Shown: positions 1 to 15,000 of the stretch, one piece after another | Layout: every line of letters starts with the position of its first letter | How positions within the stretch are numbered: the stretch's first letter is position 1 | Assembly (NCBI GenBank): GCA_963575645.1 | Contig: OY754476.1 | Coordinates: forward strand, 5,580,001 to 5,644,000 | Source: Xanthostigma xanthostigma | Lineage: Eukaryota > Arthropoda > Insecta > Raphidioptera > Raphidiidae | Reading direction: 5' to 3' | DNA length: 64,000 bases | Translations under genes and position numbers: made by a program | Notes under the pieces: model-generated | Seen by the model: the letters and a program-made list of their open reading frames with translations, nothing else | What the model was told of the DNA's origin: nothing | Databases searched by the model: none

Positions 1-1
1 T

Positions 2-3000
2 CACCTTTTGGCGTTAATGTTTGAAGCGACGGGTAACAATAAAGAGTTCAGAATTCCGGGTGCGAAAATGATAGTTGAACGAGGTGTTCTAAATGAATTA
101 ATTAAACTGTTGTGTGCGGCCGAAAAAGCCATGTCGTCTGTTCCTAAAGAATTATTGACATCGACGCCGAAATGGTTAGCTCCGTTATTGCTATTGATCG
201 ATTTGACCGAAAGAGTTGCGGCTCAGACTGCGATGAAGAAAAATACTCATAAAAATACGACGCGTCAGTGGCAGTGGTATGATTTCAGCGTAGGGAAATG
301 GAATTTATATCAACCACCGATTAATAAAGCAGTCAACGACGCTTACTGGAACGGCGAATCGAGCGTGAGAGTAACGATTAATCGGCGAAGATACATTTTA
401 CACTTCAGTACGATGAATCAAGAGAGTGAGGAAACAGGAAGTAACAGACCCATCATGATGACGATGAGATACATGGCCAAAGATAAATCAAATTCGGAAG
501 ATATTGATCCGACAGAAAAAGCGGAACTTGTAAAAAAAGAAGAGGCTCAGTCCGTATTGGTCGATGGCCTTTCACAAAAATTATCGTTCTTTGTCACAGA
601 AGCTTGTGTAAAACTGATGCATTTACCGATCGATACTGATACTTTACACGCTTGCATGCGCCTTCTACTCAAAGTAACTCGTGGATTCAACAATGCTCTA
701 TTGTTTGCCTCGTTAGGGGGCGTAAAAGTCCTACTCAATATGACTCAAGCGTCGGCATTCAATGGCTTTGAAACGCTAGCCACCCTTCTTATTCGCCATG
801 TTCTCGAAGAACCAGAAATTTTATCGTTAACTATGGAAAGAATAATCCGATTAAAGTCATGGACTGGTTTGGCTCCACAAATGAGAGAGCTCATTAATTT
901 TTCAAGGGAAATGAGCGCGGCTGCGTGCCGAAACTTCGATATATTTAACGAAGTTGCAAGTAGTATTCTGGAACCGGATTTAACGTTTGAAAGTCAAAAA
1001 TCGGAAGATTCACCTTTGAAAGAACTGTTTGTAAAGCCGAAACCAAGCATAACTTCGCAAGAAGTTTATTTAAAAGATTATTTGACAGTGCAAGTTATCG
1101 TTGAATTGATGGAGGCTTTGGCTAAGGCAGACGATCCGGTGCAAAATCAATCAGAAAATACAACTACTTCTGTTAGCACGCCAAACTCACAACAGAATCG
1201 ACCGGCTCGCATTACAAGTGCATTTGTTCCTCGTTTATTACAAGGAGATGTCGTCAGTTCACCGATGAATTCGGATTCGGTTGACGATGAAATAATCACG
1301 TTGCCGGGACGATCGCATAAAGACAACAATCCGCATTGCCAAACTAAAATTACAGATGACGAATCTAAAAAATCGTTGCTTAAAAAGTCAGATATCTTAA
1401 AAATTTTATCGGATGCCGTACGTTCATATACGGTGATTGCTAAATACATAGCATACTTCGTGTATGAAGCTGGCCAAACCGATATGACTACTGAAGAAAT
1501 AACAGGAATAACATTCCTTTTAGATAAATTAATGCCCTATGACGAAAATGTAGGCGATCCGGATAGACATGCAGCTACCAGAATGTTGATATCTTCTATA
1601 TCATCGAGTAATCAATTACCCGATACTCAAAACACATTAATTTGGGATGTGCGCAATTCATTATTGAGAGCTATAAATATGCCGGAGTCATCAGAAAAGC
1701 ATGCTCAGATGCAAATGCTTGCATCGTTGATTTCGACTATGATAGAAAACTGTTCACCTAGACCCAATCAACAATTGCACGGTCAATTTCCAGTTAACAA
1801 TGTGATCAAATTCATTATGCGCAGAGGATTGTTAGCTGACTTAGCGCGATTTTCACATTGTATTGATTTGTCAAGTCCACATTTAGCTGAAACAATTAAT
1901 GCATCTTTGAAACCTCTTGAAATCTTAACTAGAGTCTTAAATCAGCCGATGTCTCACGTGGCAAAAGTTAACCGTAAATTACCAAATGCCGACGGAGAAG
2001 TCGAAGGCTCGGTTAGTGGCAGTGGTGTAACTGGATCGGAAGCAACGCGCGCTCAAGAAGAAGATGTCGCAGAAGACGGAGATGGAGAGAACACTGAGCA
2101 TGATATTTCTATAGCTGGTGAAAGTTTAAGTAGGAGTGGACCCCCTGACGATTCGGCTCTTGATGATATAATTATCAATCATTTACTAGAAGACAACCCA
2201 CCCAGAACAAATCAACAAAACAACGAGAATGCTATGGATATAGATGTGGATACCGGAGGCAATGTAAGTGATTTTTTTTTTTGTATAAATTTACTGCTAG
2301 AAGTTGTGCTGTTTGAGGGAATGGAAATGACGCCGCTGTGAGCTCCCGTGCTGAATTTCAAAAACCAGCTTCGAAACACGCGTCTAGTGAAGCGAACACA
2401 TAAAAGCCATCACGAAATTCAGCGCCAAAAACGCTTGAAACCTAACAACCAATTCTAGCAAGGAATCTAAAAGCTCAAACATTTTGTTATTTGTATTTTA
2501 TTATTTTTTATTTCTTAGGATGAACTGATGAGCCGAAATGATACTGAAGAATCAGATTCAGATTCGAATACATCAGATGAAGACGATGACGACGACGACG
2601 ATAATGATGATGATCCAGATGAAGGTATGTTTTTTAATTATATTATCCTTGTTAGGTAGAAATAAGTAAAATCCGGATTATTTTGAAACTCTGAAAACAC
2701 GGCTTTAGTTTTATGCAAATATTGGTACATACGGTTTTGTCACCTCATGGCGCACTGTCTAAATTTTGACATGAACAATGAATCGGTCGCGTGGTTATTT
2801 AATTTTTTAACACGTATGCACAATCAATCGACTAGTTAATGCATGATGGATAACTGAAGCTCTAGTATTGTCAATATAACTATCGTATATTTAGGTAATG
2901 TTAATAAACGCCTCAATTAGGCTTTTGAAAAAAAAAATAATTATCGATTTTTTAATTGTATTTTAAAACTTTATTATAAATAATATTGATAATCGATGCG

Positions 3001-6000
3001 AAAAACTTTCAAAAAACTTTTTTAAATTAATTATAAGCAATTTAAAATTGATAAAATATTTAAAAAAATCACGTGACTGCAAACGCACTAAAATTGTTTT
3101 TGACAGTTGTGACGTCATGATGTTAAAATGTATATACTATCAATGGCTTCTACATGTGTATTGACTAAAACTATCCTAAATTTAGTATAAAAAAATTTTG
3201 TTGACAAGTAATTCTATTTAATAATGTGTGACAAATCTTTTATAAAAGCCAATTCTGCTAATATACTTACTTTAGATATTATTTATGATCACAGATTTTC
3301 TAAAAAATGCTACATTTTCGGCTCAATTCAGCTGCGGTTCAAGATGCGAAAGCATCAATGGACGTTTTTTTTTCACAAAATAGTAATGTGACTGTAATTT
3401 ATGAGAAACTAAATATTTTTCATTAAATATAACTAATTAATTTATTATTTATTATTATAATAATATAAATTAACATTATGACGTCACATTATGTTCGGGA
3501 AATGTCGGCGCGTTTTCGGAACTGGGTACAAAAATTTATTTTTAATTTGATATAACTTTTGAATTATAACGAAAATAAAAAAAAAGAAAAATAGTTTTGT
3601 TATAAAACTTATATACGATCTTTCCATTTATGACAAAAAAAAATTTCATTCAAAAGCCCAATTGGTGGTTAGTTTACGAATGCTTTATATTATTAAAATT
3701 TCATGTTGTTATAAGTGAATGTACATGAAGTTCAGTGCTTATTTGATTGCCTATAAAATACTTATTTCAAAATTGTAGTTCAAGTGTCTTTATTTGTTAG
3801 TTAATAACGCGACAATATAATGTGTGTTAGGTGGGAATTTAGTTGATAATGAAGAAAGTTCAGCTTATGAAGAAGATACGGAACCTGAGGCTGAGGGTGA
3901 TACTGATGGTCTTGAATATTTTGAAGACAATCAGGATTTATTCCGTGTAATGCCGGCTGCCTTTGAAAGAGATAACGACGATGTTTGGATGATACATTAC
4001 ACCGAAGCTTTGAACGATAGCGAACGACAAGGACGGAGATACCATTGGAATTCTCACGGATTTCCAATGCCATTCGGAATGCGTTTTGAAGATTCGGGTA
4101 AAAAAAGATTTCTAGATGTTGTGTTGAGTTTTGTGCACATATGTGGCTATGGTGATGGCATTTTGACATTTTCTGTAACCTACAGCACTTTTGAACATTA
4201 TATTTTGCAATATTTTTCATTATTATTTATTTATTTACTTATGATAGTTAAAAACTACAGTGTATTCACCGATAGTGGTAACAGTAAATAATTCTTGTAT
4301 CCTACTAGATACAAAAAACAAGATTGAATAGTTTTGTATTTAACTCGAAATTTGCTATCGGAAACTGCTGAGATATATATTTTTGTACTTTCAACTCGAC
4401 CGGAAGAGTACATACATTTTTTTTCAAACGACAACTTTTTTTTTACATTTTCGAAATACGGTGTAAACTCAAGGGACTGTGCACTTTGTGGCGTTATTGA
4501 GAGTTGTCGTTAAACAGAGAGAAAAAATAATCCCTTAATATTTTTTACTATAATAATATATATTTACTCATAATATATAAAACTAGTATGACCTGTGCGA
4601 ATTATTCGTACTAAATAAATATAATAGTTATCACTTTACAAAATTTTTTTTTAAATATGATTGCAGGTATTCAATTCGTTTTTAATTTTGCACACTGCTT
4701 ATAACGTTCTTCTTTTTGTTGTATTACAATATGAAGCTCAGATGACAGATCGAAGAAATATTTTACTAAAATTGTCATATAGAGGCGCAAGTAGCAAAAG
4801 CGTTGAGCTAAGCCGTCAGATGGCATCATGCAGCATTGCTGTCATGTTGTTCAGCGTTGCTCGCTGTTTCAAAATTAAAGCCGTTAGATGGCAGACATTG
4901 TTCAGCGTTGCTGTATTTTAATTAATTTACAAAAACAAAAGCAATAATAAATTTTTTAGTTGTCGATCTCAGTAGAGCAAGCAATTATCTGTAAAATGAT
5001 ATATAATTTATGTGGAGAAATTGTGAGGTTTTTTCTAAAAAGGGAGGCAAACATCTTTAACCTTAGCGTATTAATAATTATGATGATTTACAACTGGGCA
5101 ACTAAGAATATGATAACTTTTCAATAAGCATCTGAGCTAAACATGTGAAAGATAATCCTAACAAACAAAAGAACGAATTTCTTAAAATCAAGCACTGTTT
5201 ATTGCTTAATGATGACGTATTGTTGTCGTTATTTACAGTTTGTGTGTCGTATTTTAGAGTGTATCATTGTATGAGCAACAAGGTAAACCAACCAGAGTTA
5301 AGTAATTGCGACGTTTTAAGGAGTTTTTCATTATATCGAGTGACGTTAAATAGAGTTTACACTATATATTTGTTTTCTCTATAAATTCGTATAAAATTTT
5401 CATAAGGTTACGTAAGAAAATATTCGAGTAAAACATCGATTTATTAAACAAACAAACAGTAATAATTATTATTAATATTTACACGTGTGTGGAGTGCTAT
5501 GAAAAATAATAATTATGACTCTGTTTAATTAATAAAGTAAGTAAAGTAACGTTTTTTTTTCCTATACGTTCTCATGTAACCTTATAACAATTTTATATGA
5601 ATTTATAGAGAAAAAATGTAGATTTCGAAAATGTAAAAAAATTCCTATTTGAAAAAAAAAATTAATAACACTTCCGGTACAAAAAAATATACCTCAGCAG
5701 TTTCCGATCGTAAATTTCGAATTGAATAAAAAACTATTCAAACTTACATCTAGTAGAATACAAGAATTATTCACTGTTACCATTATCGGTGAATACACTG
5801 TATACATGATTGGTGATACTGCAAAACAGCTGAACGTCAATCTGCAGTTCCGCACGTTTGCTTGAAGGAACGAAATTGAGATTTTATACAGGCATTGCAT
5901 AATGTAGCAATGTTCGATGAATTAGCTGATCTAAAAGAGTTATAAAAATAAATGAATGTTGTGATCGATCTGTAAAATTTTGTTTCCGGCACACTGCGGA

Positions 6001-9000
6001 ATTACAGTAATATTCGTTCTGCATTTGCATTATCACGTCATGATAGAATAACTGGTAACAGGTATTTCAATACTAACTTATTTAACACTGTTAAAATTTT
6101 TGAAAAATTTTAGACATTAGCTATTTGTATTAGGTCTATCGGAGTTCACATAATTAATTAGCTAAATAACACATTAATAGACTGTTTGAATCTTATTGTC
6201 TTAAAATGTTCATATCGTAGTAATTAGTCCACAGGAATTTTTATTTCGCGTAAATGTGATGGTTTTATAAGATAATCTAGCACTCAATATTTTAAATATG
6301 TAAGTTGGCGCGAAAACATGAGTCGCCGTGTTAACCTACTGTGACGTCATTCTTGTAGTATACAAACAAGTGCAAATAAGGCTGGGTATCATTTACATAA
6401 GGTTCGTTTAATGTTTACTCACGCGTGTGTGTGTGCATGTGTGTCGTGTGTTTATAGGTATTAGTGTGTTTACTATAAGTATGACGTCACACTTAAAATC
6501 ATGGCGGATAGCGTTTTTTGACATGCCTCGTGTTTTTGCGAATACAACATGATAATTTCTTATTTGACAAATTAACAAACCCACATAATTTATTCGTTTT
6601 GTTTTTATACTGTCAAATACCATATCTGCTTTACACAGGGCCGGATTTAGCATGGGGCCATGTGGGCCAGGGCCCATAGCGGCAAAATTTTAGGGGCGGC
6701 AAAACGGCAAAAAAACTGGAATTTGCAGGGAAATAATATTACAGTATTACAAAACTAACACTACATTCCAGTTTTACAAAAGATGCGTATGAGCGTGTGA
6801 TGAATGAGCTAATGCCAAGTTATTCGTTTGACTCACTGTACACTGAACTGCAGCAGAACGGCTCCGCGCCGACGTGCTTGTAAGTGTGTGAGAGGGAGGT
6901 ACATTCGGGGGCTGTGTCAGCTGATTGTGTGCAGGGGGGGGGGGCGCTGGCGCGCCGCCTGATGCTTCGTGCTTCCTCGGCTCCGTTCGACGGTAAAAAA
7001 TATTGCAAATACAATAGGTTCGTTCCAAGCAGCCGTAAACGGTAATAAAACCGTACACAGTCTTGTCACTGCGCAAGACTAATTTGCGCACTAGCTCAAA
7101 AATCGATACTGCGCAAGACAGTCTTGCGCAGTAACAGAGTACGGTTTTATTACCGTTCGCGGCTGCTTGGAACGAACTTAATGTAAACCAGAGAAAATAT
7201 TGGTCGGGGTATAGAGTGCTGTTAATTGTGGGGCGGGCGGCAATTTGGGGGGGCCCATAGACGCAAAATATGTAGGTCCGGTCCTGTCTTTACACACTGA
7301 ATTAGAGTTTTTATAAAAGTTCGTTACACTAAAACAGTTATTATACAGTTTCAATTTTTGAATTTTTTTTTAAAGTAGACCTCAATAATGTGTTCATATT
7401 TATTGATTTTTGCTGTATATTTTGTTATATTATTTCTTTTACATTAATGTATGATTTTATGTATATGTAAAGGTTTTTTTTTTTGCTTGCATTAATAAAA
7501 GCTTACATATGTTAACATTTTACACAATTAAAAATATAACAATGAAGAGGGATCAATAGCATAACAGAAAACGCTAATTAAAGATTAAAAATAGCGATGC
7601 AACGATTCCTAATTTTACGATTACGATTAACAAAGCAATAATCGCACGCTTATGATTATAAATTAATTAAAGATATCATGTAAAATAAACTATCGATTAT
7701 CTATGAAATAATTAACAAATCGATATATAAAAATTCACAACATAAAACTCACATCAATTCTACGAAAAAAAACCGGTCATTTTTGTTTGTTTGATGAAAA
7801 TAGCAGCTGCAACAGTAGCAATTTTATTTACCAAGTACTTGAATACATTTCCATCAAATAATGACACTTGGTATTAGTATATATTTAATACCCTCTATAT
7901 CGCTAGCAAAGATCGGGAGAAAGACTTAAACATCACGCTGCAGACATATACGCCTGTCTCACTTATTATACTCTGAGTCTCATCCGCATGTCCGTGAATG
8001 GATGCGCGTCAGTTTGCACATGGAACTAGGCTGTGAAAGGGAGGTGGCTTGCTCTATTCCACTTACTAATTGCCTTACTACAGACGCGACACTTGCGCAC
8101 AACGGGTCAAGTAAAAAGAAAGAGATCAGTCATTTGCTGTCTCACTTCACGGACCACCCTTCCACTTAAGGGCACTAGCAATATAGAAGTTATTAAATAT
8201 ATGAGTATTAGCTATGTTCCCTCTCTGTTTTTGGTAACCAAATTTGACATTTATCATGACACATTTTTCATTTCATAACAAACATTTTTTATTTTTCTCC
8301 CAAATGTCGAAATGCCGCATAAGAAATCTTCAAAAAATACGGTTATAAAGCTCTTATCTTTGGTTATAATCCTGGAATCTGAATTGGTATTTGAGTTTGA
8401 CAATTGACATTAACCTACTGATGACCTCACTTTTTGATAATAAAATAGTGCAAACTCGACACATGCGCACAAAGAACTGTCCATTTTAAACAGGTGAACA
8501 TACCTATTAGGTTTGTTCCAAGCAGCAGAGAACGGTAATAACACCGTGATAATCTTGTTACTTGCATTAGACTATTGCGCACTAGCTTAAAAATCGATAT
8601 AAACAGTTTCGTTTTAGCTAGTGCGCCAGACGGTGACGGCTCTGTTACCGTTCTCTGATTGCTTGGAACATACCTATTGACTCCTAATAATCAAATCAAT
8701 TTTAATAACTTGTTAAAAAATTATATCAGTTTTTGAACTTCACAATTTACAATTAAAAAATTAAATTTGAATTTTTCTTTCGAATTGAATATATCTTTGC
8801 AATTTATAAAAACAGAAACTTAAAAATAGTAATTATAGATGTTGATTTGATGTCGGCCTATTACTAAGAAAATACCTTAAGGTCTTTCTTGGCAGATTAC
8901 TCGTCAAACTCGTATGCTAACAAAGTTTCCTACCTTATCATAATTTCCTTAATTCCTCCATTCGCCCATTGCTATTGAGTTAAAGTTTTAAAAATATTGA

Positions 9001-12000
9001 AAATTAAGTGGGAGGTGGAAAATAGTAATGGTGCGAATGGCGTCTGTTATCACAATGTCGAGAAACGGACATTGAACGCATTATTAACATACTAATTCTG
9101 GGTTGCAGAAAACAATGTCAAAAAATTTGATTTGACAATGACTTAGATTGTGATCATACTTTTAGTTTTTATACTTGCATAGGAGCAGTCTAATGTGAAA
9201 CTTCCTGTCGTGTAAAACATTATACCCGCACAAAAACAAACGATTGATGTACATAGAAAAAGGTCGCTTTTCAAACTAAATTTTGATCATAATGCTTTGA
9301 AAAACATTGTTTCGAAATGGAAATTGTACAAAAAACTATGCTTAATACATATATACACAGTTTAAAAAGATATCTTTTCAATCAATCAGTTATGTTTCGA
9401 GTAGGATTGATTTGAAATTTTACTATGCTTTCCTTATGGAGAAATGTTTGTGGTCACAAGGTCATTGTCAAATCAGATTTTTTAACAATGGTTTCTGCAT
9501 TTCAGCAGAACTTTAAAAAGGAAAAGTTCGTATGCTTGTTCATTTGTCGCAGGGTAAAGCCTGTAATATAATACTACGCTAAAACAAAAAAGGATGAGTA
9601 GTGTGCAAGGGGAATCCTGCACGCACTTTCTAAGCGAAATTGGTGAATGTTGACTAAATTTAAGAAATACAGTAAAGTCATATACAGTATGTAAACACGT
9701 AAGGTGCACATAGGGAAATTAACATTGGGAAAAAATGACTGGATCAGAGTGAGCCTTGAAATCTTATTTTTCAATTTGACAGATAATATTCTTTTGCAAA
9801 ATGAATGTGTATACTACCGAAGAAAATATTCAAATGTTTACAATATAATCGGACTTTTTTTATTAATGGGACATTAAATTCCCAAAAATACTTAAATATG
9901 GTGCGAGATCAAATATCTCTGCCTATTCGTGTTGAACCTAAAGATATGTGATCACTGATTTACCAACACGCATACGTCATACCAATCAGACAATTTTTGA
10001 ATGAAATGTTTCCAAACAGATGGAGTTGTTTTTTTGTTTTATTTTTGTACAAAAAAATTAAAATAATGCTTAAATCCTTAAGATTACCACGATCATTCAA
10101 TAGAAATAACTATTAATGCAGTCATGGCTAACTCTGATCCAAGTATTTTTCCCAATGCTAATTTCCCTATGTGCATGTTTACATACTGTATATAAAAATT
10201 TGTTCCTCTCATTTATGTCGTTGCAAAATCAAAATTTACTTGGACTAGAAATCTAATACAAAAATATGTTAATCGTTTCTTGAAACTTTATACAGTGGAC
10301 CCCGGGTAATCCGACACCCCCTGTAATCCGACACGGTCTATTATTTATTATTGAATATTTTTTTGACAATCTCCGCTAATGCTCGACGCGTAGGGTATTC
10401 TATAGCATTAATGACATTAATTTTATAATAAAACGTAAGCTCTCTATTGTGTTGTTTAATTTACTAAATTTGACATACATAATGAAGTATGATTTGTACT
10501 TCAGAGTAGGCAGTAATTAGTACTCTATAATCCGACAAATTCGATAGTCCGACACTGCCCTGCAAAATGTTTGTCGGATTACCGGGGGTCCACTGTAGTG
10601 TTATAACAACTCGTGTCGTCTTTTAATCAAATGTTTGCCTGTTTTTTTTTTTTTTTTTAAACCATAAAAGTTTTGAAGGTTCATTGCATTTCTAAGTCTG
10701 ATTGCTGCTTGTCGGCTCACCTCATTTCATCATGTGTTCAAACGTCTCAGTGAAAACTCAATTGCATGCTTTTAATATTTGCTTAATGAATCTAATTGAT
10801 AAGTGGAATCAAATATCATATTCCTAAATCTTGATGTAGCACCAACAAATCACCCACTTCTTGTATCGCGACACGGAGCAGAAACAAGCCAATTTACTAC
10901 AGCGCCTCGACAGAGATCAAATCGGCAAAGAAGATATCATTATTTCCAATACGCTACTAACCCCCCGCCTTTCATTTTGCAACGGTACGTAATAAAGATA
11001 CAAAAATGAATATTTACTATTAATGATCAATTGATATCTATAAATAAAAACGCTGACGAGTAGTGGGCTGAAAGAAGTAAAGTTTTTTTGATAATATGTA
11101 GGTTGGCCTCGCGTGTACGCAGACTTTTGGGACCCATGCCTGACCCGAGTTATTCTCCGGTGTCCCTTATTGAAGAAACTCCTCGCGTTGTTATTATGGA
11201 TCATAATTTCGGCGTTTTTTCATCTGAAGAAGAGCAAATTGATGTTGTTGATCAGTCCGGTTTATTATTTGGAGGTCCTTCATCACTTAATCCAAACTGT
11301 GTACCGACAGCATTATACTGGTGGAACGAAGAGAGTAAACTACTCGATGGAGACATATACAACGATGTGGCTATGTCGTTCAGTTTTGGAATATATCAGT
11401 ATTTAGACAAGTTACGTCTTGTCAAACTGGAAGAAAGAAAACGTAAAACTCAAGCTGCAAACATCGCTAACAAAAATGATGCTACTCAAAACGCGAATAA
11501 AACCAACACAAACGATAGTTTGGAATCCGAGAGCGATGTTAGTATGACGGCGTTGTATGGCTCCGGCAGAGCTGAAAATGAACCGACGACTCGTGATAAT
11601 GATATGGGAGGTGATGAAGCTACTTCAAACAATATGAGTATTGCCAGTGCACAAAATCAGGAAAATACTCAACAGAACACCAATGAAAATCCGAGACAGT
11701 CTGAATCATCGTCATACACTAATACCGAAGCAATTCCCGAAGCCGACAGAATGTCACCCGAAATAGCTCCCGCTGAGAGAATCTCTCCGGACGTTACCGA
11801 AATAGAAGCTTCGTCCCAACTCGCTAGTGAATCGGGAAATAATGTTTTTAGTCAAGAGCAGAACGCTTATGAATTCTTGCCAGATCGAAATATTATAAAT
11901 CCCACTCCAAATCCAGACCATCCGAGATTTTACGATAGGCTCACAACATTACCCGAGACGCCAGCGTCTCCGGAAAGTTATCAAGACCATCAAATTCGCA

Positions 12001-15000
12001 TTTCGAACGTTAGATCGTTGGCTAACACCAATTCTGAAAGTCAGCCCGTCTATACGAATGCTACACAAAGAACGGGTACCGTCACGACTGCGACGGGCAC
12101 TTCTGTTTCGAGCAGTTTGTCTGAAGTGAATGTTTCGGATATTAACAGTGAAGACAGTTCAAGTACTATTGTATTCCCTAATCCTGAAGTCATGGACACT
12201 TTAATACCTATCAGCACTGCACAAATACAATCTCAACTGTCAAATGTAACGATTCCTCCAACACCCGACTATTCTGTCCAAATTCAAACACCGCTCAGCC
12301 AGGCGCCGAGGTCGTCTGACTTCGCACAGAGATCACAGCCCATGAATACTGAAACTTTTGTTACACCGAATGAATCTTCTGCGTCGCGGGTATTGAGTGA
12401 AAATAGTTCTGAAAATCAACACAGCACTACGAATTCAAATTCTGATTTTACTGTTCCCCAATCGATATTAGATGAAATACAGTCGGAAATAAATGAAACT
12501 CCACAGTCACAGTTAAGCACGGTTGCGGTTAATTTCCGTGCGGACAGTTGGGTACAATTGTGGCCAGAAAATAGAGCAAATTCTGCAACTAATGCAGAAG
12601 CTCAACAGAATACTGCCTGCCCTGGAGGTCTCAGAAATACGTCTAATTGGCAACTAGCAAGTTCTGGCAATACTGCGAGTCAACGACCGTCTGACATAGG
12701 CCTGAATCAAACTGTTCGACAAAACGATTGGTTCAATTATATTTGGGACAGAGATGAAATCGCAGATTCAACTTCAAGAAATACGCAGTCGACCGATGCA
12801 GCTTCTAACACTGCTCGGCAGAGCGATAGTACATCCGCCACAGAAGTGACCCAAACTTCTGATCAAAGATCTACAACAAATCGTGAAACACAACAGTTAA
12901 ACCAACGCCATCCGGGGTAAATATCACTGACGCGGTTCTTAATTATTCAAAATTATCTGTTTTATAATAAATGCAAACTCGTTATTTTTTAGAGCAAACC
13001 TCTCAGGACTACCCGAGGCCGCAAATGACGCATTTTTGGGTAATTTACCTGCCGATTTACCGGAAGGTGTTGATCCATCATTTTTAGCGGCATTACCTGA
13101 TGAAATGAGAGAGGAAGTAATTGCGGATCATCTACGCTTGCAGCGCAGTCGACAGCAACAGCAGCAGCAGCAACAACAGCAAAGAACTCAACCGGCTGAA
13201 GTTAGCGCTGAACCAGATGTTACAGACGTGAGTCCTGATTTTCTTGCGGCTCTTCCACCTGCTATACAAGAAGAAGTTTTGGCTCAACAACGTCTTGAGC
13301 AACAGAGACAAGCTTTTGCTGCTGCAAATCCTAATGATCCCGTCGATCCAGCTGCCTTCTTCCAAAACTTGCAACCTTCTTTGAGACAGGCGGTAAGTAA
13401 ATTTAATACAATGCTTAACTTAAAGATAGATTCTCACTTATTGATGTTCGACGACTGAGGTCATTGGTTTCTATGTTAAATTTTAGTGATGCAAAAGGGT
13501 AAATAACCAGTTTAATATCCGCGACTATTTATTATTATTATATGCACTCTATCGCTGTTGAACAAAATCTTTATGTTTGAAAATTATTTTTATAAAAGAG
13601 TGTGTCTAATTTTATTTGCTTTTATATCCTAAAAAAATAAATATTGGATTACAAAATTCTAAAGCTATGAAAGTGTATTGCTTATAATTGACATCATACT
13701 TCAGATACTGACGGACATGGAGGAATCGCAAATTTCTGTATTACCACCTGATCTTGCCGCTGAAGCGCAAAGCTTACGACGAGATTGGGAAGCTCGTAAT
13801 CGTCAGCTTATGCAAGAACGCTTTTTAAATCAAATAACTCAGTCAAATAATACTTTGTCATCGATACTGCGTAATTCGGGCGGAAATCGAGGTAGAGCAC
13901 CGCGTTATGCTATTCATGCAGTTCCGCAGAGAAATCAATGGAATTCTTGGGGCCCGACTGATGGAAATCGTGGCGCAGGTACTTCAGCACAAAGACAACA
14001 GAGAAGTACGGTTGTTCGCGTACGTGGAAAACAACTTCTTGATTTGGAATCAATATCTTGTCTATTGGTTCTTTTGTTCCAAAACGATCCCAAGTTGCAC
14101 ATGTTACGGTTACATCGAGTGATTCGAAATTTGTGTTATCACGGTCCAACAAGAGAGTGGATAATCAAAGCGCTGTTGTCGATCGTTGAGAAAAGTGTAG
14201 AATATAAATATGAATCCAATCAACCTATGCCTAAAAGTAAAAAAGTGCTTTGCACTAAACCGACAGAAGATTTCGACAAAAGTACACAGTCTTGGCTTAA
14301 CATAAGTTTGGATGCTGCGTTAGGATCGAAAACAAACGTGTTCCATATTCAAAAACATGGTGGAAAACGCCAAGACAAAACGGGACTGTCCGCGTCTTTG
14401 GTTCACATACATCCTCAAGCAGCGCCTGTTGTTTGTAGACACACATTAGATGTTTTAATAACATTAGCCAAAAGTTTCCCGAGTTGCTTCCTTCCTTTAA
14501 AAATTAAAGATGAATTTAAGAAAAAACAACCTACAAAATCTAAATACGAAGGTCCGGACTTTTGGGATTTACTTATTAAATTAGATTGTTCGTCTTTACC
14601 CGGACCTCCGCGAAAATACAAACCGCAACGAACTTACAGCAATGTTCATTCGCCGGATTCGGAATGGAATTTCTCGAATAATTTCAAATCGTCTGGTTTC
14701 GGACAACTTTTATATATGCTGGAGTCACCCGTCGTTAAAAATAATCCTCAATTGGTAGATAAATTTTTGAAACTTTTATCCATGATAACGTTGGGATTAC
14801 CCGAGTTAACCAAATACGTTCAGGCCAATAAGCATATTGTAAGGTTCAGATTTTTAGAAAAATACGAAAGCATTCTTTATAGCGAAGAACATTTAAGAAT
14901 CGTTATAAATATTATAACTTCAAAAAGCTGCACCGAAGAAGGTTTAGAATTTGCGACTTTGATGCTTTTGAATCTATCGCACATTTCGACTGAAATGCGA

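Noticed and set aside
3801-4220. 139-codon minus-strand frame opposite a HUWE1 exon
   Set aside because: Shadow of the real plus-strand exon 3831-4097, which fits HUWE1 in phase.
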